64,000 nt of DNA from Paenibacillus urinalis (GCF_028747985.1 NZ_CP118110.1:62001-126000), one strand, 5' to 3'; numbered from the stretch's first letter, positions 18,690-27,409 are shown. Numbers and translations are program-made. Notes: generated by a model not told the origin, from the sequence alone.

Positions 18690-18922
18690 CTGATCCAAAC
18701 TCTCTCAAATCTTCAGAGAGGGCCTCTCAGTTATTGACTAGCGAATAGGCCTTTCAAAATTTGAAAGGCAGCTTCTCGAAAATTGAGAGGCGAGATTTAT
18801 TAGTTAAACCGCCTCTCAAAAATTGAGAGACGACGCTTTTCAAATTTTTATACCCCGCTACTCAAATTTTGAGAGGCGGCTTCTAAAAATTTGATAGTCG
18901 GCATTTCAGATTTTGAGAAGCG
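18690..18922. repeat. Array of imperfect palindromes, about 22-bp pitch
   Basis: About nine variants of the dyad CTCTCAAAATTTGAGAG joined by GCGGCTT-like spacers. The clearest are at 18748-18769, 18771-18792, 18810-18831, 18835-18854, 18857-18878, 18879-18901 and 18901-18921. Neighbouring units repeat at about 22 bp, two helical turns, so a protein would bind one face of the DNA. The array lies directly beyond the 3' end of the HTH/DnaA-N initiator gene. It may be an initiator-binding origin, incompatibility element or partition site (inference). Confidence 0.8.
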
Positions 18923-18933
18923 GACAATTACAT

Positions 18934-18959
18934 AAAAAAACAGACCATGAGGTCTGTTT
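18934..18959 (-). terminator. Terminator of the HTH/DnaA-N gene
   Basis: On the minus strand AAACAGACC, loop TCAT, GGTCTGTTT is followed by a U run, immediately after the gene's stop codon. Confidence 0.85.
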
Positions 18960-18961
18960 TA

Positions 18962-19948
18962 CTAATCTAACTGTACACAATCAAAGTGTATCTCGCTGAT
19001 ATCGCAGGCAAAAGGCAAGACAATTTGTAAAATCGTATCTTTATACCGTTCTCTTAGCCAATCCCTTGTAAAGGGGACTGGAGAGTATACTGTAAGCACT
19101 TGTCCTCGCTTAATAGCAAAAGTATTTTTAAACCAAGTATCGAAAGAAGGACGGGAAAGAGTTGTACTTATTCCACTTAATACTTGATCCCATAACTTTG
19201 TGTCTTCATCGGTACGCTCTTGTTCGAGTAAGCTTATCTTGTTGAGTGTTTCCTTTTCCAATTGCAGCACTGATTTTTCTTTACGTACTACAGTGCCATG
19301 TTTAACAACATCATCATAAATCTCTAAGTAGTCAACGGCTGGGTTCAGGTTGAGAAATTGATCAAAATTCGCAACAATCCCCTGCATGTACTTATCGTGA
19401 TCAAGTTTTAATTCAGTCGGAAGCTGCTCATAGAGCTCCTGGGGCAGGAAAGGGACCTGCTTACGAACCTTATAGAGGGGACTTTCCTCCATATTATTCA
19501 TGTCTGCATTCTGAACATTGAAGACAAGTACGAAACCATATCGCTCAAGAGTGCCTAAAAACTTTTTAATCGTATTCCGACTCTTGTTCATTTTCAAGCT
19601 AATTAGTTTGAGATCTGGCCAGCAGTAATCTTTATCCCCATAGCAGTAGCGTTTCAAATGAGCGTATAGAGCCACACCCTCAGCACCGAGAAAATGACTC
19701 CAATAGTCAAAGATATAATTGCTCAGAATAGTAACGTGACCATCTACATAGGGAATAGGCTGCCCGTGCTTGTCTAAGCTGAACTTACGCACATTATCTT
19801 CTGTAATATAGATTTTCTCTAATTCTTTTTCGGTGTAGATTTGTTCAACACCGTCGACTTTTCTCACTTTAGGTGTCTCTGTACCCGTTGGCCTATACCG
19901 ATAATACATTAACTTATGTTGTGTACCTTTTAGATTCTTGTTGATCAT
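18962..19948 (-). CDS. Plasmid replication initiator with HTH and DnaA N-terminal-like domain
   Basis: A 328-residue protein. Residues ~65-160 form a winged-helix region typical of Firmicute plasmid initiators (ILSNYIFDYWSHFLGAEGVA, SLKMNKSRNTIKKFLGTLER). Residues ~250-320 contain LWDQVLSGISTTLSRPSF, TWFKNTF and FTRDWLRERYKDTI, the pattern of DnaA domain I, which contacts helicase. Such fusions load the host replisome at plasmid origins. The start ATG has AGAGGAG upstream. The upstream DNA has a hairpin (20036-20062) and the iteron field; the downstream DNA has the palindrome array. Bases 19949-20196 hold no gene. Confidence 0.8.
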   Translation of the reverse strand: MINKNLKGTQHKLMYYRYRPTGTETPKVRKVDGVEQIYTEKELEKIYITEDNVRKFSLDKHGQPIPYVDGHVTILSNYIFDYWSHFLGAEGVALYAHLKRYCYGDKDYCWPDLKLISLKMNKSRNTIKKFLGTLERYGFVLVFNVQNADMNNMEESPLYKVRKQVPFLPQELYEQLPTELKLDHDKYMQGIVANFDQFLNLNPAVDYLEIYDDVVKHGTVVRKEKSVLQLEKETLNKISLLEQERTDEDTKLWDQVLSGISTTLSRPSFDTWFKNTFAIKRGQVLTVYSPVPFTRDWLRERYKDTILQIVLPFACDISEIHFDCVQLD

Positions 19949-20196
19949 AAGAATACTCCTCTAACGCCCTATGAACAAAGCAGGTGACCTTCACAGAGTT
20001 TTGAGACTATGCTAAAATAGCCATAATCTAATTAATGTGAATGAAGTCCTTACTTCCTCACATTTACTGTCTTATGCTTGGCGGCCGCGGACAGCAAATG
20101 TTGACTAGAATGAGGGCTTTATTTTTTATGTAACAGTTATTGAATTCATTCTAATATATATATTAATATATTACCTTCAAAGTTCTACATATTTCC

Positions 20197-21089
20197 ACTC
20201 CTTATTTTGTGACAGAAAAAGAAATTAAGAAGAATTGAAAAAAGCTATGTCGCATACTGTTTGTTTATTAATATTGTTTTGTTATTTAAAATGATTAACA
20301 AATTGATTGCTTGTTTACAGGTCTATGAATCTATTGAATTGACGGGCTTTCTAGCACTTTGCTGTCACAAGATAAGGAGTTAACAGTCACAACTTGGGGA
20401 GTATAGATGTCACAGTTAGAGGAGTAAAGTATCACATTTGTAGGAGTGAGCCGTCACAATAAAAGGAGTAGAGGTGTCACAATTAGAGGAGTAGATATAG
20501 TAAAACTTCACCCAATTCGTTACCGATTATATATATACGAATGATTTCTTCTCTGATCTTGGTCTAGGTTGTTTCAAAGTGATACTGATATAAAATTTAC
20601 TCCTTTTATTGTGACAGTAAGGGTTGATTACTCCTAATTTTGTGACACTTGTGATTGGATACTCCCTACACTGTGACAGCTAGGAAATGATAATTATGAA
20701 AACAACTCCTTTATTTGTGACAGACAAAGGCCGATTCCTGCAAATTTGATGGCATACGTAAAGAAAGTCACCAGGTAATGTGTTTTACTCCTAAGTTTGT
20801 GACAGAAAGTAAATACTACTCCTTAAAATGTGATAGTTTGCTTTATTTACTCCTTTATTTGTGACAGCTAAGCGTATATGATTCAAAAAACTCCTCGTTA
20901 TGTGACAGAAAACTAGAAAGAGACTCCTCATTATGTGATAATTACGTTCTAGAAAGCATAAAAGCACTCTATTATAAGAAAGAAAATTCAACTCTTTAGC
21001 AATGTTCGGTTAAAAAACTCCTCTTTTTGTGACAGAAGTTCAGTTACTGAAGGAAGTTATTTACTTTTATCTGTCACATATAAAGGAGT
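20197..21089. repeat. Iteron origin: 18 copies of ACTCC-N6-TGTGACAG
   Basis: I count 18 19-mers. One lies at 20197-20215 in the ACTCC-first orientation. Six follow in the opposite orientation from 20362 to about 20493. Ten ACTCC-first copies run from about 20597 to 21034, and a last inverted copy ends at 21089. Most differ only in the AT-rich N6 centre. The stretch between the two clusters (20494-20596) is AT-rich with ATATATATACG and could be the melting site. The field ends just before the Rep_3 gene. This is a classical iteron origin, unusually large and arranged as opposed blocks. Confidence 0.92.
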
Positions 21090-21142
21090 GGAAAATCAGT
21101 AACCGGTTATTTATAGTAATTTTAAAGGGAGGGTTAAGAGAA

Positions 21143-22378
21143 ATGAAAGCAGAGCAGTTAGAATTCGACCTAGAACCAACATCTATTTCACCCGAGTACA
21201 TCGTTACGAAATCAAATGCATTGATCGAAATGCCTCTTAACCTGGACCTGCAGGAATCACGAGTAATCTATACACTTATATCCTTGATTCAACCAGACGA
21301 TGAGGATTTTAAAACTCATTTTGTTAAAGTGAAAGAATTTGCTGATATTCTAGATCTGCAGGAAAAGAACTTCTATAAGAAAATAAGAGAAGTTGTAACT
21401 GGGCTGCAGCGAAAAACACTCGTTATCCGTGAAAATAATGGGGAATCAGAGCTAGTGGTAAACTGGCTTTCCGCGTCTCGTTATCACCATCGGAAAGGTG
21501 TAGTTGAATTAGAGTTCTCGCCTCAGTTGAAGCCTTACCTACTGAAGCTTAAGAAGGACTTTACCCGATATAAATTAGCTAACGTTCTGGTCCTTAGAAG
21601 TAAATACTCGATTCGGATGTATGAACTGCTGAAACGTTATCTCAATTTTGGAAAGAGAAGGTTCACACTTGAGCAGCTTCGTAACTTACTCGAGATTGAA
21701 CCAGGCAAATTAACGCATTATGGACACCTAAAGCAGCGGGTACTTTTAAAAACACAAGAGGAGCTGGCTGAGAAGACCGATATTTCTTTTGATTTTGAGG
21801 AGACAAAAGTCGGACATAAGGTAGTCGCAATTACTTGTTACATAAAACAAAATCACCGTAAAAAGTTGCTGCAAAAGGATCCTGATTTATTTGAAGAAGG
21901 TGTCACAGCGATATCTTTATTGACTCGCTTCGGTGTAAGAAAGTCTGTTGCTGAAGACTTACTTAAAACATTTGGCGAAAAGAGAGTCAAAGCCAATATT
22001 CAGTATGTTTATGAGACTAAACAAGAGGCGAGCATTGACAATATAAGCGGTTATATGGTTAAAGCAATCCGGGAGGATTTTGTGAATAACGGAGCAGGAT
22101 ATGAGGAGGAAGATCTTTATGATTTTGAGACATCGATTCCTCATTTGAATGCCCGCTTGCGCCGGCTGATTGAAAATCATCAGGAAAAGATGGATCAGGC
22201 GAAAAAGTCTGAAGAGAAAAAAATGCGTAGTGACATGACTCAAGCGGTTGTTGATGAAATTCACAGAACACTTGAAATACGCAGGAGCCGAAATCTTCGG
22301 CCACTTGATCCGGAGGATTTTGAGCAGAAGTATGTACGAGAGCTGTATGAATACTTATTGGAGCACCCCTATGTATGA
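21143..22378 (+). CDS. RepB-type (Rep_3 family) iteron-binding initiator
   Basis: The 411-residue protein starts at ATG 21143 after GGGAGGG; an upstream in-frame start would overlap the iterons. Residues ~15-125 (YIVTKSNALIEMPLNLDLQE) and ~130-230 (YSIRMYELLKRYLNFGKRRF) are the paired winged helices of the Rep_3 superfamily, which bind iterons and melt the origin. The C-terminal ~170 residues are a helical, charged extension. Its 3' end overlaps the convergent Rep_3-like gene by 10 bp. Binding to the 18 upstream iterons is the obvious role; copy control by iteron handcuffing is likely. Confidence 0.9.
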   Translation: MKAEQLEFDLEPTSISPEYIVTKSNALIEMPLNLDLQESRVIYTLISLIQPDDEDFKTHFVKVKEFADILDLQEKNFYKKIREVVTGLQRKTLVIRENNGESELVVNWLSASRYHHRKGVVELEFSPQLKPYLLKLKKDFTRYKLANVLVLRSKYSIRMYELLKRYLNFGKRRFTLEQLRNLLEIEPGKLTHYGHLKQRVLLKTQEELAEKTDISFDFEETKVGHKVVAITCYIKQNHRKKLLQKDPDLFEEGVTAISLLTRFGVRKSVAEDLLKTFGEKRVKANIQYVYETKQEASIDNISGYMVKAIREDFVNNGAGYEEEDLYDFETSIPHLNARLRRLIENHQEKMDQAKKSEEKKMRSDMTQAVVDEIHRTLEIRRSRNLRPLDPEDFEQKYVRELYEYLLEHPYV

Positions 22379-23490
22379 TTGGGGTGCTTTTTCTTTCGAT
22401 TATTGCTTACAAAACCATGGATATCATTGATAATCTTGTCCTTAGCCTTGAGCCAAAGCTGAAGAGTGTTCCTTTCGTATCCATTGTCTTCGCAGTACTG
22501 TCTAAATTCCTTTTCTATCACAAATTGAGGAGTCACACTGGTAATATTCCTGAAGGGATCCAGGAAGCCACGAATCAGCAGGTATTCTTCAGGTCTCAGT
22601 CCGTTTATTACTTGTCCAAAGTTTTCAGTCTCAATAAGTTTTGATAAATACGGCACCGGCTGCCGGATTGATCCAATTCGAGTTTGAACATAATCAAGTG
22701 CAACAATAAAAGCATATTCTCCTTTTTGCAGCCACTTGGAATAGAGGTCCGGAGTAAGCTTGGCATCAATGAACTTTGTGAAAAGCTTGGCTTGATCCAA
22801 AAAGTAGTCCTGGTTGATATCCAGGTGAGCATGCGAGATGGAACGGGATAGTTGGATTTGCAAACTATTTATTCGATTTCCTGATTTTTGCTCGATGAAA
22901 TTTATCGACAAGCCAAGGAGAGATTTAATTTCTTCAGAAGCTGGCACCAGTATCCTTGCTTTAAAGTTAGCATAGCGTGGGTATTGATCATGTACATCTA
23001 ACATCTCTCTTAATTCTTCGATAGTAACAATATCACCGTTCCACACGCTGTCACGAACAAGAGTATACAATTTGATAGTAAAAGTACTTTTGGCTTTCAG
23101 CAGTAAGTTTATTTCATCGGTATTAAACATTTTGGCGAGTCTAAGAAACAGAATTTCTATGGCAGCATGCATCTTGAAGCTAATTACTTGGGATCTGCTA
23201 GGAATCTCGATATTTTCAATCAACCTTTTCTCGAATTCTAGAGACCGCTCTTGCACTAAGATTTCGGTTTCGGCCAGTTGGATAAAAGTCGATTTTAACT
23301 CTGTATATTTAATATTTTTATGGTTCATTCTCTCAGATAAATCGGAAAGTCTGATGACATATTGATGCAATGGAGAAATGTTCCAACGAATCAAGTCTGT
23401 AAGCCAAAGTAGAATCTTGATTTCAGTGAGGGTAAGTTTCTTTAATCGATTATTTGAGAACTTTTCAAAAAACATATACATATTCACCAC
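22369..23490 (-). CDS. Second Rep_3-like initiator protein
   Basis: A 373-residue protein. KLTLTEIKILLWLTDLIRW, STFTIKLYTLVRDSVWNG, IVTIEELREMLDV and YPRYANFKARILVPASEEIK repeat the two-winged-helix plan of Rep_3 initiators (the last mimics the region GHLKQRVLLKTQEEL of the neighbour). It is diverged and lacks its own nearby iterons. It is convergent with repB, with stops overlapping by 10 bp, so the two transcripts can form antisense overlap. It may be a paralogue that modulates replication, or the initiator of a second origin. Confidence 0.7.
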   Translation of the reverse strand: MVNMYMFFEKFSNNRLKKLTLTEIKILLWLTDLIRWNISPLHQYVIRLSDLSERMNHKNIKYTELKSTFIQLAETEILVQERSLEFEKRLIENIEIPSRSQVISFKMHAAIEILFLRLAKMFNTDEINLLLKAKSTFTIKLYTLVRDSVWNGDIVTIEELREMLDVHDQYPRYANFKARILVPASEEIKSLLGLSINFIEQKSGNRINSLQIQLSRSISHAHLDINQDYFLDQAKLFTKFIDAKLTPDLYSKWLQKGEYAFIVALDYVQTRIGSIRQPVPYLSKLIETENFGQVINGLRPEEYLLIRGFLDPFRNITSVTPQFVIEKEFRQYCEDNGYERNTLQLWLKAKDKIINDIHGFVSNNRKKKHPNHT

Positions 23491-23657
23491 CTCACTGGCT
23501 ATTATATCTAAACCTCAAACATTTTGATACTCGACCAGTAACTACATATTTGCGTCTTCCTGCCATAAATCTATGTAATATCCAGAAACTAATAAATGGT
23601 ATATTTTATGTATTGATAAATGTTATGTATATGTATTAATATTCTACTGCTTGCCAT

Positions 23658-23678
23658 ATATTACTCACTGAGTAATAT
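23658..23678. promoter_or_regulatory. 21-bp perfect palindrome (operator candidate)
   Basis: ATATTACTCA, one centre base, TGAGTAATAT: ten-bp arms with no mismatch in the 284-bp gap between the second Rep_3-like gene (minus) and the DUF2750 gene (plus). The AT-rich setting suggests a divergent operator. The binding protein is unknown. Confidence 0.55.
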
Positions 23679-23774
23679 GTTTCATAGTAAATTATATTTA
23701 ATAAAGGTTATGAATTAGCACAACATAAACACGATAAATATGGTAGGAAAAGATAAGTTTGGAGGTTTTTAAGA

Positions 23775-24149
23775 ATGAATAAAAAAGAGTTTGAGGCTGT
23801 AATTAATTTACCATCAAATGTTCGATACGAATATTTTATAAAAAAAGTAGCTGATTATGAAGAAGTATGGGGGCTGTATGATAACGGATGGGCTGTAACA
23901 TCAGACCCAAACGGGAATTTATTACTTCCTTTCTGGCCTAAGAAAGAATTTGCAGAGGCATGTGCAATTGAGGATTGGAAGAATTATAAAGCTGAATCTA
24001 TTGATCTAAGTGGATTTATTGAAGAATTCTTGCCACAATTAAAAGAAGATGGTATCAAACCTTCTATTTTCTTTAATAATGATGATTCAGCCGTGCTGGA
24101 AGTTAACACTTTGATCGAGGATATTGAGACTGAATTAGAAAAATATTAA
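23775..24149 (+). CDS. DUF2750 domain protein
   Basis: A 124-residue acidic protein. RYEYFIKKVADYEEVWGLYD, DNGWAVTSDPNG, PFWPKKEFAEACA and DLSGFIEEFLPQLKEDG follow the DUF2750 pattern, a family often found as single small genes and sometimes beside toxins. The start has GGAGG eight nt upstream and the gene ends at its own terminator, so it is a single-gene unit. Molecular role unknown. Confidence 0.75.
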   Translation: MNKKEFEAVINLPSNVRYEYFIKKVADYEEVWGLYDNGWAVTSDPNGNLLLPFWPKKEFAEACAIEDWKNYKAESIDLSGFIEEFLPQLKEDGIKPSIFFNNDDSAVLEVNTLIEDIETELEKY

Positions 24150-24167
24150 TCTAGATGAGTAACACAA

Positions 24168-24199
24168 GTCACCGATCAAATAATGATCGGTGACTTTTT
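24168..24199 (+). terminator. Terminator after the DUF2750 gene
   Basis: GTCACCGATCA, five-nt loop, TGATCGGTGAC, then five T: a perfect 11-bp stem. Confidence 0.95.
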
Positions 24200-24245
24200 A
24201 TAATTACAAACATATAAATATCTTTTTTCTATTGATATTAAATGC

Positions 24246-24425
24246 TATAATCTAACCAACAGATATGTATTACATTAATTTTCTCTGCTGTCTTACATTT
24301 CGGTGGAGTGGGAGTAGCTGTATTAATGGCAAATAGATAGTTGGATTGCTGGTGCATGCGGTATAAGTATGTACTTTTTTTGCGTCCATTTTTGTGAGCT
24401 CATCGATAGATGAGCTCTTTTTTTA
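24246..24425 (+). promoter_or_regulatory. Promoter and structured leader B
   Basis: Extended -10 TGCTATAAT (TATAAT at 24246) with a weak -35. P1 is CUCUGCUG/CGGUGGAG (24283-24308), the same 8-bp stem as the other leaders with compensatory changes. A linker AAAUAGAUAGUUGGAUUG follows. Two terminator-like hairpins come next: GCAUGC/GUAUGU plus seven U (about 24355-24387), and GAGCUCAUC/GAUGAGCUC plus seven or more U (24396-24425). AUGCCC and AGGAG come next; the primase-like ATG with its own AAGGGG lies at 24477. P2 is weak in this copy and the two hairpins are in series rather than nested. Confidence 0.68.
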
Positions 24426-24476
24426 TGCCCATAGGAGATTAAAAACAACAGGTTTCATAAAGAAAGGGGTTAATTC

Positions 24477-25727
24477 ATGAGATTACGTAGAACTAGACAT
24501 GCTGATTGGTTTGAGATTATGTCGCTGTGCCCGATCTGTGGAAAGAAAGGGTGGTGTGCGATCAATAAGGATCAGACCATTGTTCATTGCATGCGAGTAC
24601 CATCGGATAAATACAAAGATTCAGATATTGGTCGGCAATATACACATTATTTAACGGAGAGTGCACCGCGGGAGCGAATTGAAATTGAGCTATCCAATGC
24701 GGTAGAGAAGCGATCAAATGACCATCTGAATCATGTATACCGTACCTTTACTAAAGAAGTCCCTCTGTCTACAAAGCACGCAAGTCACTTACGTAGCGAC
24801 CGAATGATGGACGAGGACTCAATACGAATGAGAGAATATCGGACAATGCCAGAAAGGGACCGTTATAAAGTCGCTAAAGGGATGATAGGGCGATTAAGCA
24901 GCGAAAATGACTTACTAGGTGTTCCAGGATTTTTTGCAGCTGAGGGTCGCTATGGAGCATACTGGACGATAGCTGGGAATACGGGTCTAATGGTTCCGTA
25001 TCGATCAATCCGTAATGAAATCACTGGCTGGCAAATTCGTGTAGATAAACCACCGCTCGAGTTGTCGATGCAGGGTTCTATAAAAGGTGAAATTATGGAG
25101 GAGGTTGAGCCACTTCCTAATGGCTTGAGACGAGCTAAATGCTCACTCCAAGTCCAGGATAAAACACTTGAAGTAATTCTTACTGAAAAGGATAAGAAGA
25201 TATGTCATTCCAAGTCCGGTCAGTTTGTCTTCAGTGTAAAACTTGAGCAGGGTACCAAGTACTGGTGGTGGAGCAGCGGATCTAAAATGAATGGTGCTTC
25301 TATAGGGGGGCCACTGCCGGTTCATTTGGCTCTTCCTTATCCATGTCTCCCATATTGGAAAACAGGGGAGGATCCCAGCGATATTATCGACTGTTCAGAG
25401 GTATGGGTGACAGAGGGAGCACTAAAAGCAGATCTTGCAGCTGATCTAATGGTAAAGCCGTTCTTCGCCGTTCCTGGAACGGGAGCTTTTAGATTAGCCC
25501 TTGAACCATTAAAGGAGCTCGGCTGCAAACATGTCGTTTTAGCCTTTGACGCCGACGCAGTTACAACTCCTGAAGTACAACGTTCTCTAGAGCTATGCGC
25601 AGAGTTTTTTGCAAAAGAAAACGATATGGCACTAAGCCTTGCAATGTGGGACGTTTCATTAGGAAAGGGAATTGATGATCTACTGCGGGCAAATTATGTT
25701 CCTCAGGTGTCTTCTTTATTGAGTTAA
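24477..25727 (+). CDS. Primase-like DUF3854/TOPRIM protein
   Basis: The 416-residue protein opens with a zinc-binding CPICGKKGWC...HC (residues ~17-40), as in DnaG-type primases. The middle contains GVPGFFAAEGRYGAYW and GLMVPYRSIRNEITGWQIRV. The end (~300-400) is a TOPRIM-like DUF3854 domain: VWVTEGALKADLAADLM, VPGTGAFRL, HVVLAFDADAV and KGIDDLL, with the acidic residues that bind metal. Plasmid versions prime replication or act in transfer. It stands alone behind leader B. Confidence 0.82.
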   Translation: MRLRRTRHADWFEIMSLCPICGKKGWCAINKDQTIVHCMRVPSDKYKDSDIGRQYTHYLTESAPRERIEIELSNAVEKRSNDHLNHVYRTFTKEVPLSTKHASHLRSDRMMDEDSIRMREYRTMPERDRYKVAKGMIGRLSSENDLLGVPGFFAAEGRYGAYWTIAGNTGLMVPYRSIRNEITGWQIRVDKPPLELSMQGSIKGEIMEEVEPLPNGLRRAKCSLQVQDKTLEVILTEKDKKICHSKSGQFVFSVKLEQGTKYWWWSSGSKMNGASIGGPLPVHLALPYPCLPYWKTGEDPSDIIDCSEVWVTEGALKADLAADLMVKPFFAVPGTGAFRLALEPLKELGCKHVVLAFDADAVTTPEVQRSLELCAEFFAKENDMALSLAMWDVSLGKGIDDLLRANYVPQVSSLLS

Positions 25728-25779
25728 GGCTTTGTGTGGCAGGGAGTTCAAAATTAACTATAGAAAGAACAACATTAAT

Positions 25780-26010
25780 ATGAAAAAAATAGAATCTGTG
25801 GATGACGTAACAAAAATAAATCAGGGAGTGGTTAAAGCAGAGGGGATGCAGTTTAGCAATGTTGAGCTACTCTTAATCGAAAGTGCTCTATAGAGGAATC
25901 TGGATTTTTTATCGGTCCGGGTCAACGTTTATATGACAAAGTACGTAGTCATCTAGAGCCACAATGTTACAGATTTAACGAGACTGGTTCGTACTATCGG
26001 GTTATGTAGG
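25780..26010 (+). pseudogene. Frameshifted remnant of a small gene
   Basis: From ATG 25780 the frame reads MKKIESVDDVTKINQGVV and NVELLLIESAL, then meets TAG near 25891. In another frame IEESGFFIGPGQRLYDKV continues to CYRFNETGSYYRVM and TAG at 26008-26010. The two parts look like one ~75-residue protein with a single indel near 25890. Bases 25728-25779 hold nothing else. Function unknown. Confidence 0.35.
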
Positions 26011-26050
26011 ATCGGTACAAATAAAAGAAGCATAAAAGGGTGATAAAAAC

Positions 26051-26380
26051 ATGCCAACTTGTATAAAATGTGGCTTTTACGATGATATAGATGCTGATTT
26101 TTTAACAAAGAAAAAAGATATCTGTATAAGTTGCGGACCACATATTTTAGTAGAATTCATCGTTAGTGATAAGCTCGGTAAATATGTGAATGTACATATC
26201 AAGAACCTCCTGGATTATAGTGGAGATGACGATGCAACTTTCTATAGTGAAAGTAAACACTCTTACAAAAAAGATGCAATTGATTACGCTAAGCAAGCTG
26301 CTGATAAAAACCAGAGGAATTTAATCATTTTGTACAGGGGAATCAGCCCTTGGTTGGCAGATAAAGAGTTGAGCATTTAG
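26051..26380 (+). CDS. Hypothetical zinc-ribbon protein
   Basis: A 109-residue protein with CIKC at residues 4-7 and CISC near 32-35: a compact zinc ribbon at the N-terminus. The rest is alpha/beta and ends GISPWLADKELSI. GGGTGATAAAAAC precedes the start. It lies 16 bp upstream of the next small gene and is probably co-transcribed. No family recognised. Confidence 0.6.
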   Translation: MPTCIKCGFYDDIDADFLTKKKDICISCGPHILVEFIVSDKLGKYVNVHIKNLLDYSGDDDATFYSESKHSYKKDAIDYAKQAADKNQRNLIILYRGISPWLADKELSI

Positions 26381-26396
26381 GTCAGGAGAAGATAGC

Positions 26397-26636
26397 ATGC
26401 AATTTCAAATAAAACAAGTAGGTCGGCGCTGGTTTAAAGTCGAGGTTTTAGAGCCCATAGATGGCAGCAGGTCCTATTATGATAGAGGAAAAGCGGAAGC
26501 CAGTTTTAGTGTTAATCTTGAGTCATCGAATAGGAAATGGACGATCACAGGCACTGGATCAAGAGCTTACCGGAAAGAAATGATACAAGAATTAGAAAAT
26601 TATGTTGAGCTGCACGAACCATGGATTGAAGAGTAG
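26397..26636 (+). CDS. Hypothetical protein
   Basis: A 79-residue basic beta-rich protein (MQFQIKQVGRRWFKVEVLEP at the start; YDRGKAEASFSVNLE in the middle). AGGAG lies about ten nt before the start. It follows the zinc-ribbon gene closely and ends before a strong terminator. No family recognised. Confidence 0.6.
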   Translation: MQFQIKQVGRRWFKVEVLEPIDGSRSYYDRGKAEASFSVNLESSNRKWTITGTGSRAYRKEMIQELENYVELHEPWIEE

Positions 26637-26718
26637 CAGCGGTGTTATATGTCCAGGTTTCATTCCGGGACAATTCTAATGTACTCATTAAACAAAATAT
26701 CGGGTTATAAAAGAATGA

Positions 26719-26747
26719 AAGCGAGGACAAGACGTCCTCGCTTTTTT
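26719..26747 (+). terminator. Terminator
   Basis: AAGCGAGGAC, loop AAGAC, GTCCTCGCTT and T run. It separates the small plus-strand genes from the minus-strand HicB-like gene. Confidence 0.9.
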
Positions 26748-26816
26748 GACTTTTTGAGATGACTATTTTCGACAACAATTCTAACCTTTATACCATAAAT
26801 AGAGTCGTAATATATG

Positions 26817-27290
26817 CTAGGATATTTGTAAAGTTCGTAATGGAACTGAAGTACTTATAACTACTTGAGCTGTGGAAACACGCTCAATACATACAAATTC
26901 TTCTGGCGTTGCTGTATTGTTATTTTTTCTGTACGTTACTTCATTTTGTAGAACGATTCTTGCTTTCCTTTTGACATCTTCAAGAGATGGACTTTGGACT
27001 CGAATACGGAATCCTGGAATATAAGCTGTATAGTGATTTTTATCTCTATTGGATTCATACAAAACAGGGAACTTGGTTCCACCCATAAGAAGAGTTTCGG
27101 TACTAGCGTTATCGTCTGGAATTAGGCTGCCAGCATCGATAAGCGATGAAATTTCATGATTTAGAATTTCTTGAGTAATTTCACGTGCTTCTTCGTAAGT
27201 ATCACCGATGATGTCCATGTTTAGAGCAGGTATGTAAGCTACAACATTCGACGTAGCTCGATCTCCTTCGTAAATTACTATATAAGACAC
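26817..27290 (-). CDS. Tandem HicB-like domain protein
   Basis: A 157-residue protein made of two copies of the HicB partial RNase-H-like fold. Copy one (residues ~1-60) reads YIVIYEGDRA, VVAYIPALNMDIIGDTYEEA, REITQEIL. Copy two (~75-135) reads FPVLYESNRDKNHYTAYIPG, SLEDVKRKARIVLQNEV. HicB proteins neutralise HicA mRNA interferases, but no HicA gene is adjacent on either strand. The duplication without a toxin suggests an orphan antitoxin or regulator. It is divergent from the histidine kinase gene across a 160-bp gap. Confidence 0.75.
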   Translation of the reverse strand: MSYIVIYEGDRATSNVVAYIPALNMDIIGDTYEEAREITQEILNHEISSLIDAGSLIPDDNASTETLLMGGTKFPVLYESNRDKNHYTAYIPGFRIRVQSPSLEDVKRKARIVLQNEVTYRKNNNTATPEEFVCIERVSTAQVVISTSVPLRTLQIS

Positions 27291-27372
27291 AGAATAATGC
27301 CCCCCTTTTGCCTGATTGCGAACGTTCTACTTGAAGTTTATAACAAATTTGTTAACAGTGGAATATTAATGG

Positions 27373-27409
27373 CCTAAAATGGAGATTAAACGACCTGAAA
27401 TGTAAATTA
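27373..27409 (+). promoter_or_regulatory. Direct repeat, 21-bp period, before the two-component genes
   Basis: CCTAAAATGGAGATTA (27373-27388) recurs as CCTGAAATGTAAATTA (27394-27409), 21 bp apart, i.e. two helical turns. LytTR-type regulators bind pairs of short direct repeats at this spacing, and the gene pair downstream encodes one. Autoregulation is therefore likely but not shown. Confidence 0.5.

Noticed and set aside
18690..18922. CRISPR array at the palindrome repeats
   Set aside because: The units are degenerate, palindromic and about 22 bp apart with no unique spacers, and no cas genes are in the window.
21029..21142. N-terminal extension of the Rep_3 initiator
   Set aside because: It overlaps two iterons and lacks a ribosome site; GGGAGGG precedes ATG 21143.
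27319..27330. GCGAACGTTCTA as a second LexA box
   Set aside because: GAAC and GTTC are adjacent; the Bacillus LexA box needs four bases between them.
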